DNA of 64,000 bases from Hypericibacter sp963696655 (lineage in GTDB: Bacteria; Pseudomonadota; Alphaproteobacteria; Dongiales; Dongiaceae), in assembly GCA_963696655.1 (NCBI GenBank), contig CAVOLB010000123.1, positions 6,086 to 70,085 of the forward strand, read 5' to 3'. The position numbers and the translations under genes are program-made. This document shows, in pieces, positions 51,808-58,666 of the stretch (position 1 is its first letter; every line of letters starts with the position of its first letter). Below the pieces are notes generated by a model. That model was not told the origin of the DNA and ran no database searches. It was given only the letters and a program-made list of their open reading frames with translations.

Positions 51808-52008
51808 GGGTCTGGCCCGGCGTACGTCAAGTATATATTTGCCCCCGCAAGGGGAGGGGGCATGAGTTTTTCTCGGCGCCGTCTCTTCTCGGAGAAAACG
51901 CGAGTTTGTCCGGGGCCCTTACTGTTTGCGGGCGTGAGGGTCAGAACTTCGGAGAAACAAAATTGATCCACGCCCCCTCCCCTTGCGGGAGCAACCATGA
52001 TCCGAAGT

Positions 52009-52968
52009 TCAAGGGGTGGCTTCGCTATCGCGCCATGGAGTAGCTCTGGCGAGAATGGCATTGGCGATCTCGACGAGCTTTCTGGCGCAGGCGACGGTGG
52101 CGACTTTGTGATGCTTGCCTGCGGCGGTGAGGCGCTTATAGAGGGCCACGAGGATGGGATTCCAACGCTGGGAAGCGGAGAAGGCGGCCTGGTAGACGCT
52201 GCGTCGAAGCCGCTTTCTGCCGCCGGCGATATGTCGCTCGCCGGTATGCTCGCCGCTGTCGTCGTCGAGGGGGGCGAGACCGACCAGGGCGGCCGCCTCG
52301 GCGCGGGTCATGCGGCCGAGCTCGGGCAGGCGCAAGACGAAGCTGAGGGCGGTGAGCGGGCCGAGGCCGGGGATGCTCTCCAGCAGATCCAGCTTGAGGG
52401 CCAGATCGGCATGGTGGCGCAGCTTGGCCAGCAGAAGGGCGATCTCCTTGTCGCGCCGCTTGGACAGACGAAGGATCTCGCTCTCGAGATAGCGTTTGGG
52501 CGCCGGCAGGCTATAGCGGTCGCGCCGGGTCTTGAGCCGGGCGACATCCTCGCCGATCTGCTCGATCAGGGTGAGATGCTCGGCAAGGGGCGCCAGGCGC
52601 TCGTCGGGCGCCGGACGGATGCCGTCGGGATCCATGGCCGCGGTTACCGCCGCGATCAGGCGAGCGTCGATCGCGTCGTTCTTGGCCCGCTTCTTCTTGA
52701 ACCGTCGAAAGCCTTTCACCTGACCCGGCTCGAGCAGCAGGACGCAAAACCCCGCCCGGCGCAGATGCACCGCCACCGCCGCCTCGTAGTGGCCGCTCGC
52801 CTCCAGCCCGACCCGCTCGACACCGTGCACACGCAGCCAGCTCTCGATCTGCTGGTGTCCCACCGGATCGTTGCTGGCCTGCAACTGGCCCGGCCCACCG
52901 GCCAACGCCACATCGAGCTTGCGCTTCGACACGTCGATACCAGCACTTTCCGTGATAGACTTGCTCAT
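52009..52968 (-). CDS. IS110 family recombinase/transposase
   Basis: The 319-residue protein has the N-terminal RuvC-like DEDD domain (GIDVSKRKLDVALAGGPGQL, GLEASGHYEAAVAVHLRRAG, AKNDAIDARLIAAVTAAMDP), followed by the Transposase_20 region LLESIPGLGPLTALSFVLRL and a conserved serine region (SVYQAAFSASQRWN). ATG 52968 gives the usual length; the upstream open frame covers the non-coding end. Confidence 0.93.
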   Translation of the reverse strand: MSKSITESAGIDVSKRKLDVALAGGPGQLQASNDPVGHQQIESWLRVHGVERVGLEASGHYEAAVAVHLRRAGFCVLLLEPGQVKGFRRFKKKRAKNDAIDARLIAAVTAAMDPDGIRPAPDERLAPLAEHLTLIEQIGEDVARLKTRRDRYSLPAPKRYLESEILRLSKRRDKEIALLLAKLRHHADLALKLDLLESIPGLGPLTALSFVLRLPELGRMTRAEAAALVGLAPLDDDSGEHTGERHIAGGRKRLRRSVYQAAFSASQRWNPILVALYKRLTAAGKHHKVATVACARKLVEIANAILARATPWRDSEATP

Positions 52969-53160
52969 CTTCGTCGACCCCACCTTGCGTTGATCCGAAC
53001 CAGGGTGTTCTTGCAACCATCCGGGTCCGATGAAGGGTCGGCTGCGATCCCGCTCCCGCGCAGTCCAGAAGACTTCGAGGGTGTCGATCCGACAACCGAC
53101 CGTCCGGGCCGGGGTGGCCACCCCGGCCCGGACCTTCCTCAATCCTCGCACATTCCCCTC
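52969..53160 (-). ncRNA. Candidate IS110 bridge-RNA region
   Basis: The 5' non-coding end of the element lies before the recombinase start. It contains a perfect 32-bp palindrome at 53102-53133 (16-bp arms). A GCGGGAG sequence on the minus strand (complement of 53053-53059) can pair with the CTCCCGC of the target repeat. IS110-group elements are known to encode a bridge RNA here. Exact ends and structure are not established. Confidence 0.4.
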
Positions 53161-53222
53161 ATACAAGGGGGTAGGGGGAGGGGTGCTTCGCACTCGCTGA
53201 CGGCAGCGAGGAAATTCCCCCG

Positions 53223-53960
53223 TCAGATCGACCGCAGCATGCCGCCGTCGCAGGCGATGGCCTGGCCGGTGATGTAGCCGGCGGGCTCGGAGGCGAGGAA
53301 GCAGGCGAGCGCCGCGAACTCCTCAGGTCTGCCGATGCGGCCGAGCGGCACGGTCTTCGCCACCTCCTCCGCCTTGAAGCCGGCCTCCTTCAGCCGCTCC
53401 GTCAGCGTATAGCCCGGCATCAGCGCATTGACGGTGATGCCGTCGGGGCCGATCTCGCGGCTCAGCGCATTGACCATCCCATGCAGGCCCGCGCGCAACG
53501 CGTTCGACATCATCAGATTCGGCAGGGGCTCTTGGGCCGCGATCGAGGTGACAAGCAGGATCCGGCCCCAGCCCTGCGCCCGCATGCCCGGCAGGACCGC
53601 CCGGATCGTCGATACGGCGCTGAGCCAGAGCGATTCGAAACCGGCGCGCCACTGCGCATCATCGATCTTGTCGAAGGTCGCGGGCGACGGCCCGCCGGTG
53701 TTGACGAGGAGGATGTCGATCGTCCCGCCCAGGCGCCGGGCGGCCTCCTCGACCAGCCTGGCGCCGGCGCCCGCCTGCGACAGGTCGCAGGGAATGGCGA
53801 CGGCACCGATATCCTTCGCCGTCCGCTCGAGCCGCGCGGGTTCGCGCGCACAGATCGCCGTCTCGACGCCTTCCGCCAGCAGCGCCTCGGCCACCGCGCG
53901 GCCGAGCCCCCGCGAGGCGCCCATCACCAGGGCGCGGCGGCCCTTGATCCGATAATCCAC
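53223..53960 (-). CDS. SDR family oxidoreductase with atypical active site
   Basis: The 245-residue Rossmann SDR has nucleotide motif GASRGLGRAV and C-terminal EPAGYITGQAIACDGG. The canonical Tyr-x3-Lys is not present: the corresponding segment reads LMMSNALRAGLHGMV, so the catalytic Tyr and Lys appear replaced. Similar atypical SDRs are annotated as 3-oxoacyl-ACP reductase homologues. It lies 16 bp downstream of the hydratase gene, probably in one operon. Confidence 0.88.
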   Translation of the reverse strand: MDYRIKGRRALVMGASRGLGRAVAEALLAEGVETAICAREPARLERTAKDIGAVAIPCDLSQAGAGARLVEEAARRLGGTIDILLVNTGGPSPATFDKIDDAQWRAGFESLWLSAVSTIRAVLPGMRAQGWGRILLVTSIAAQEPLPNLMMSNALRAGLHGMVNALSREIGPDGITVNALMPGYTLTERLKEAGFKAEEVAKTVPLGRIGRPEEFAALACFLASEPAGYITGQAIACDGGMLRSI

Positions 53961-53976
53961 GATTCTGTTCCTTTTC

Positions 53977-54780
53977 TCAGCGCACCGTCACATCGACATG
54001 ACCGAGGCCCGACACGTCGAAATCGTAGCGCTCGGGCCCGGCCGGAAAGCGCGTGGTCACGAGACTGCCGGTCATCACGAATTGCCCGGCCTTGAGTCCG
54101 ATATCCAGTTCCGCCAGGTGGTTGGCGAGCCAGGTCAGCGGCTCGAAGGGATGGCCCAGCACGTCGGCGCCGGTGCCACGGCCGATCTCGGCGCCGTCGC
54201 GCCGCACGACGCCTTCGACCGGCGCCAGATCGGGCCAGCCCGTCCTGAACTCGCCCAACACCACGCCGGCGTTCCAGCTGTTGTCGGCGACGAGCGAGCG
54301 CACATCGAGCCCGGCATAATCGGCGCCGCGGTCGTCCACCACCTCGAAGGCGGGACAGACGGCATCGACCGCGTCGGCGATCATCTCCCGGTCATAGGGC
54401 GCATCGCCGGGCGGCAGGGCGCGCCCGAACCGAGCGCAGATCTCGAACTCGAGCCCGAGATGAACATGCTCGGCCAGCGCCAGCGTGGCACCGCTGCGAT
54501 GGATCCGGTTGGCCAGCACCGCGCCGGCGATCGGATGATCGATCCCGCACATATGCTGCATGCGTTTGGTGGTGAGGCCGATCTTGTAGCCGGCGATCGC
54601 GGCCCCGCTCTCGGTGCGCATCAGATCGACGAAGCGACCTTGCACCTCGTAAGCGGCCTCGAGATCATCGACCGGCCAGGCCGGCGACAGGGTCTTGAAT
54701 TTCTCGCGCTGCCGATGCTGGCGCATCAATTCCCGCGCGATCCGGTCCTGGTCCTTCGGCATGCCGCCCTCGTTCCCCAT
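53977..54780 (-). CDS. 2-keto-4-pentenoate hydratase-family protein
   Basis: The 267-residue protein of the MhpD/fumarylacetoacetase-like hydratase group has AAIAGYKIGLTTKRMQHMCG, HLGLEFEICARFGR (acidic metal ligands), CPAFEVVDDR and a GSLVTTRFPAGPERY ending. It would hydrate a 2-oxo-4-enoate from aromatic ring cleavage. A start at the internal Met (54762) is also possible. The SDR gene follows immediately. Confidence 0.88.
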   Translation of the reverse strand: MGNEGGMPKDQDRIARELMRQHRQREKFKTLSPAWPVDDLEAAYEVQGRFVDLMRTESGAAIAGYKIGLTTKRMQHMCGIDHPIAGAVLANRIHRSGATLALAEHVHLGLEFEICARFGRALPPGDAPYDREMIADAVDAVCPAFEVVDDRGADYAGLDVRSLVADNSWNAGVVLGEFRTGWPDLAPVEGVVRRDGAEIGRGTGADVLGHPFEPLTWLANHLAELDIGLKAGQFVMTGSLVTTRFPAGPERYDFDVSGLGHVDVTVR

Positions 54781-54972
54781 TTTTGATCGATCGGCCTCGT
54801 TCCCCGCCCCCGAGGCCCCGGGGCGCCGGTCCGGGCCAGACTAAACCCCTTCCCGGCCGACCCGACAAGGCGCTCGAAAAACTCCGGGCGACGGTCTGGA
54901 AGGTCAACGGTCAAGCCGCTATGCTCCGCCCCCTGTTTCGCGCCTCACACGACCCCTAGGGAGACCCTGGCC

Positions 54973-55440
54973 ATGACCGGACGCATCGACAAGATTCTCG
55001 CCGACAAGAAGATCGAGCTGCCCAAGGCGGCGGCACCCGTGGCCAACTATGTCCCGGTCGCGATCGCCAACGGCTTCGCCTATCTCGCCGGCCAGGTCAC
55101 AGTGTGGAACGGCGAGTTCAAGTTCATCGGCAGGCTCGGCAAGGACTTCGCGGTTGAGCAGGGCCAGCAGGCGGCGCGGATCTGCGGGCTCAATATCATC
55201 GCCCAGCTCAAGGCGGCGCTCGGCGGCGATCTCGACCGGGTGAAGCGCGTGGTGCGTCTCGGCGTGTTCGTGAATTCGACCGACGATTTCTACGACCAGC
55301 CGAAAGTCGCCAACGGCGTCTCGGACCTGATGGTCGAGGTGTTCGGCGATGCCGGCAAACATGCCCGCTCGGCCGTCGGCGTGAACACGCTGCCGCTCAA
55401 TGTGGCGGTCGAGGTCGACGCGATCTTCGAGATCGCCTGA
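54973..55440 (+). CDS. RidA family protein
   Basis: The 155-residue Rid protein has NGFAYLAGQVTVWNGEF and the C-terminal HARSAVGVNTLPLNVAVEVD. This one retains the arginine (ARSAVGVNTLP) expected for RidA-type enamine/imine hydrolysis, unlike the Rid proteins at 9145 and 21514. It faces away from the hydratase gene with about 190 bp between them. Confidence 0.9.
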   Translation: MTGRIDKILADKKIELPKAAAPVANYVPVAIANGFAYLAGQVTVWNGEFKFIGRLGKDFAVEQGQQAARICGLNIIAQLKAALGGDLDRVKRVVRLGVFVNSTDDFYDQPKVANGVSDLMVEVFGDAGKHARSAVGVNTLPLNVAVEVDAIFEIA

Positions 55441-55699
55441 CCGCCCGGCCCCGATCGGCGCCGTCACCCGAGGCCGCGGCACCCGCCCTCGCTCCTTTCG
55501 GCTGTCGCTGACAAAGCGGTAATGGGCGGGATCGTTCTATCCGCCTGTGGGCCTCGGGGTTTAATTAACTCCGTGCGCTGCCTGGTCGCGTGGAGCGCGG
55601 TTGGCGACCCGCATCGGATATTTTTGCCCGCAAAGGGAACGCCGCGCCAGCTGCGCCGCTCATCAACAGCGCCAACCTTCTTTCCCTCGAGGTCGTTCC

Positions 55700-56230
55700 A
55701 TGATCCGCTCCCGTTTTTCCCGCCTGTCGCTGACGTTGCTCGCTCTCGGCCTTGCCGTCGGCACGGCCCAGGCCGCCTCAAGCCAGTCCGGCGACCTGGT
55801 GGGTGCCGATGGCGGCACCATCGGCAAGATCACCGTGACCGATGCGCCCCACGGCGTGCTGCTGCGCATCACGGCCAAGGGCCTGACGCCCGGCTGGCAC
55901 GGGGTGCATTTCCACGAGAAGGCCGATTGTTCGGCCCCGACCTTCAAGAGCGCGGGCGCTCATGTCCACAGCATGACGCCGGTGACGCACGGATTGCTCA
56001 ATCCGCAGGCCAATGACGATGGCGACCTGCCGAACCTCTACGTCGCGGCCGACGGCAGCGTGACGGTCGAGTTCTATTCGACCCTGGTATCGCTGAAGGG
56101 CGCGGGCGACCGCCCGGCGCTGCTCGACGCCGACGGCTCCGCGGTCGTCATCCATGCCAACCCCGACGACTATATGACCCAGCCGATCGGCGGCTCCGGC
56201 GATCGCGTGGCCTGCGCACCGATCAAATGA
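55700..56230 (+). CDS. sodC: Cu/Zn superoxide dismutase (SodC)
   Basis: The 176-residue protein has a signal peptide (LTLLALGLAVGTAQAA). Cu ligands appear in GVHFHEKADC and VVIHANPDDY, and the disulfide cysteines are in EKADC and RVACAPI. The zinc loop reads GAHVHSMTPVTHGLLNPQAN then DDGDLPNL: the usual third histidine of the PHAGD/GHLGD motif is Asp. It dismutates superoxide in the periplasm; zinc binding may be weakened. ATG 55700 is preferred. The preceding ~260 bp hold no gene. Confidence 0.88.
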   Translation: MIRSRFSRLSLTLLALGLAVGTAQAASSQSGDLVGADGGTIGKITVTDAPHGVLLRITAKGLTPGWHGVHFHEKADCSAPTFKSAGAHVHSMTPVTHGLLNPQANDDGDLPNLYVAADGSVTVEFYSTLVSLKGAGDRPALLDADGSAVVIHANPDDYMTQPIGGSGDRVACAPIK

Positions 56231-56253
56231 GCGGGATGGGCTGAGGCTGCGAT

Positions 56254-57129
56254 CTAGGAGATCGGCGGCTCGTTGCAGGCCGTGGCGAGCGGAACCGCGT
56301 CCTCCGCCGACCCGGCGCGGTTGCCCGCCCGCATCAATCGGCCGATCAGATCGTTTTTCCAGGCCTTCAGGCCGAAGCCGTTGAGGAAATCGGCGCCGCT
56401 GTCGCTGAGCTCGTCCGGCCGATCGGCCAGATCCAGCGCCCGTTGCCATTGCTGGACCGCCTGGCTGGTCTCGCCCAGCTTCCAGAAGGCGTCGCCCAAA
56501 TGCGCCTGCACCTCGGGATGGCCGGGGTCATGCATCGCCGCATCGCAGAGATAATGCAGCGCCTCGTTGTAGCGTCGAAGCTGATAGAGGGCCCATCCGT
56601 AGGAGTCCAGATAGGCAGGCTCCCGGGGCGCCGCGCTCAGGACATCCTGGAGCATCGCCAGGGCCTGATCGATGTTCCGGCCGGAATCGATCCAGCTATA
56701 GGCGAGATTGTTCTTGGCATTGACCACGCCGGCCTCGGTCGCGCGCTGATACCAATATTCGGCAAGATCGTGATTCTGCGGGAGGCCCAGACCGAAATCA
56801 TAGGCATAACCCAGCGCGTCCTGGGCGTCGGGAAAGCCCGCGTTCGCGGCGGCCGAGAAATGCTCGGCCGCCGCCGCTTCGTCGCGCGGTGCGCCCCGGC
56901 CATCGGCCTCCATCAGTCCCAGGCCGAAATTGGCTTCGGCATCGCCTTCGCTCGCCAGCGATTCGAACAGGGCCCGAGCCTTCGCGTTGTCGCCGGCGCT
57001 ATAGGCGGCCCAGGCCTCGCCCAGCTGATCCTCGCGCGACTGCGCGACCGCCGGCCCGGCCGCGAGCGTACAAGCCAGCAGCAGACCCGCCATCAGACCG
57101 ACCGAAATGCGCCATCGGAAAGGGCTCAT
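56254..57129 (-). CDS. Sel1/TPR-repeat exported protein
   Basis: The 291-residue protein has a signal peptide (ISVGLMAGLLLACTLAAGPA, ending AVAQ), then Sel1-like repeats (FGLGLMEADGRGAPRDEAAA, LGYAYDFGLGLPQNHDLAEY) and TPR units (AYLDSYGWALYQLRRYNEAL, AHLGDAFWKLGETSQAVQQW). Such repeat proteins scaffold complexes in the periplasm. Function unknown. Confidence 0.85.
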   Translation of the reverse strand: MSPFRWRISVGLMAGLLLACTLAAGPAVAQSREDQLGEAWAAYSAGDNAKARALFESLASEGDAEANFGLGLMEADGRGAPRDEAAAAEHFSAAANAGFPDAQDALGYAYDFGLGLPQNHDLAEYWYQRATEAGVVNAKNNLAYSWIDSGRNIDQALAMLQDVLSAAPREPAYLDSYGWALYQLRRYNEALHYLCDAAMHDPGHPEVQAHLGDAFWKLGETSQAVQQWQRALDLADRPDELSDSGADFLNGFGLKAWKNDLIGRLMRAGNRAGSAEDAVPLATACNEPPIS

Positions 57130-57277
57130 GGGACGGAGGAAATCATATCACGACGGCTGAGGCGGAAATGCGGCAGGATTTTCGGGGCAGAACGCCGGCA
57201 GATCGGGGTTGTCGGACGCGCCGCGGCGCACCATCCTTTGAAGCAGATGTCCATGTCCCCTGGCGGCCCATCCTCCC

Positions 57278-58456
57278 ATGGCTGATGACGGCGAACGGAT
57301 CGAGGCGCGGCTGCTCGGGCGGATCGCGGACGTCCCCGCGCCCGAGTGGGATGCCTGCGCCGGCGCCGACAATCCCTTCGTCTCGCACCGGTTCCTGAGC
57401 GCCCTCGAGGAGAGCGGCTCGGTCGGCGGCGACAGCGGCTGGATTCCGCGCCATCTGCTGATCGAGGACGCTGCCGGCCAGGTGCGGGCGGCCGCGCCGC
57501 TTTATCTCAAGACCCACTCCTATGGGGAATATGTCTTCGACCATGGCTGGGCCGAAGCCTATGAGCGCGCCGGCGGCCAGTATTATCCCAAGCTGCAGCT
57601 CTCGGTGCCCTTCACGCCGGTCCCCGGGCCCCGCCTGCTGCTGCGCCCCGCCGAGGACGCGGGCCGCTATCGCGATGTCCTCGCCGCCACGCTGGTGGCC
57701 GCGGCCGAACAGCTCAAGGTCTCGTCCCTGCACGCCACCTTCCTGCCGCCGGAGGATGCGGCGGCGCTGGCCGAGGTCGGATTCCTGCTGCGGCACGGCT
57801 ACCAATTCCACTGGCAGAATCGGGGCTATCGCAGCTTCGAGGAATTCCTGGGCGATCTCTCCTCGCGCAAGCGCAAGGCGATCCGGCGCGAGCGCCGCGA
57901 GGTGGCCGAGGCCGGGGTGACGCTCCTCGCCCTCACCGGCCGCGACATCCAGGAGAAGCATTGGGACGCCTTCTTCCGCCATTATCAGGCGATCAGCGAC
58001 CGCAAATGGGGCACGCCCTATCTGACGCGTTCCTTCTTCAGCCTGCTCGGCGAGCGCATGGCGGACCAGGTCCTGCTGGTGCTGGCGGAGGTAGGCGGGC
58101 GCTTCGTCGCGGGCGCGCTCAATCTCATCGGCAGCGAGCGGCTCTATGGCCGCAATTGGGGCGCCACGCAGGAGATCCCCTTCCTCCATTTCGAGGCCTG
58201 CTATTACCAGGCGATCGAGTTCGCCATCGCGCGCGGCCTGAAGGTGGTCGAGGCGGGCGCGCAGGGCGAACATAAGGTGCAGCGCGGCTATCTCCCGGTC
58301 GAGACGGCAAGCGCGCATTGGATCGCCGACCGGGGCTTGCGCGCCGCAGTCGCGAATTTCCTGAAGCGCGAGACCGCCGCGATGCGCGCCGAGATCGGCA
58401 TGCTGGCAGCGGACAGCCCGTTCAGGCAGGACGGGTGCAACAATAATGACGCATGA
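57278..58456 (+). CDS. GNAT-like acyltransferase (peptidogalycan-biosynthesis family, DUF482)
   Basis: The 392-residue protein has the family start WDACAGADNPFVSHRFLSAL, APLYLKTHSYGEYVFDHGWA, and the C-terminal FEACYYQAIEFAIARGLKVV plus GAQGEHKVQRGYLPV. Members are predicted acyl transferases of the GNAT superfamily. The substrate is unknown. Followed by repeat hairpins. Confidence 0.88.
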   Translation: MADDGERIEARLLGRIADVPAPEWDACAGADNPFVSHRFLSALEESGSVGGDSGWIPRHLLIEDAAGQVRAAAPLYLKTHSYGEYVFDHGWAEAYERAGGQYYPKLQLSVPFTPVPGPRLLLRPAEDAGRYRDVLAATLVAAAEQLKVSSLHATFLPPEDAAALAEVGFLLRHGYQFHWQNRGYRSFEEFLGDLSSRKRKAIRRERREVAEAGVTLLALTGRDIQEKHWDAFFRHYQAISDRKWGTPYLTRSFFSLLGERMADQVLLVLAEVGGRFVAGALNLIGSERLYGRNWGATQEIPFLHFEACYYQAIEFAIARGLKVVEAGAQGEHKVQRGYLPVETASAHWIADRGLRAAVANFLKRETAAMRAEIGMLAADSPFRQDGCNNNDA

Positions 58457-58461
58457 ATATC

Positions 58462-58557
58462 CCCTCCCCCGTCTTCCGGGGGAGGGTCAGGGAGGGGGCC
58501 GCTCGGCATCGACATCGCGTCATCCCCCTTCCTAACCTTCCCCCGTTCCGGGGGAAG
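58462..58557. repeat. Two extragenic palindromic hairpins upstream of the clpA terminator
   Basis: CCCTCCCCCG...CCGGGGGAGGG (58462-58486) and CCTTCCCCCGTTCCGGGGGAAGG (58536-58557; a GTT-type loop) are members of the GC-rich repeat group. They lie between the GNAT-like gene and the clpA stop. Confidence 0.6.
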
Positions 58558-58606
58558 GGACGATAACGAGTATCCTTCCGCCAAGTTCGCTGATTGCAGC
58601 AAAGCA

Positions 58607-58638
58607 AAAGGCCCCGTCCCTGAAGGACGAGGCCTTTC
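58607..58638. terminator. Terminator of clpA, probably bidirectional
   Basis: Plus strand AAAGGCCCCGTCC pairs with GGACGAGGCCTTT around a short loop; with one G-U pair it forms a strong hairpin with A and T runs on either side. It follows the clpA stop on the minus strand by about 30 bases and can also stop the plus-strand GNAT-like gene. Confidence 0.75.
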
Positions 58639-58666
58639 TTGTCTTATCTCCAACTCCGCGCCGGCG

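Larger units (their letters stand above)
47931..51843. mobile_element. IS1595-family transposable element with passenger genes
   Basis: Terminal inverted repeats match over about 22 bp (left starts GGCAAATATATACTTGAC, right is its complement with one mismatch), with an 8-bp target duplication CCCGCAAG at 47923-47930 and 51844-51851. The 3.9-kb element holds a minus-strand transposase (50797-51780) and passengers: WYL-like 48016, Cas2-like 48442, small basic 49745, DUF3800 49905. An IS5-type element is nested at 48718-49649. IS1595-family elements are known to carry passengers. It is inserted in a copy of the palindromic extragenic repeat. Confidence 0.88.
51992..53167 (-). mobile_element. IS110-family insertion sequence
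   Basis: This 1176-bp element has no terminal inverted repeats, one recombinase gene (52009-52968), a long 5' non-coding end (~198 bp) and a short 3' end. It interrupts a palindromic extragenic repeat: the 5' half is at 51971-51991 and the 3' half from 53166-53167. The boundary dinucleotide AG on the plus strand (CT on the minus strand) is duplicated at 51990-51991 and 53166-53167, fitting a CT core as described for IS110 elements. Confidence 0.8.
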
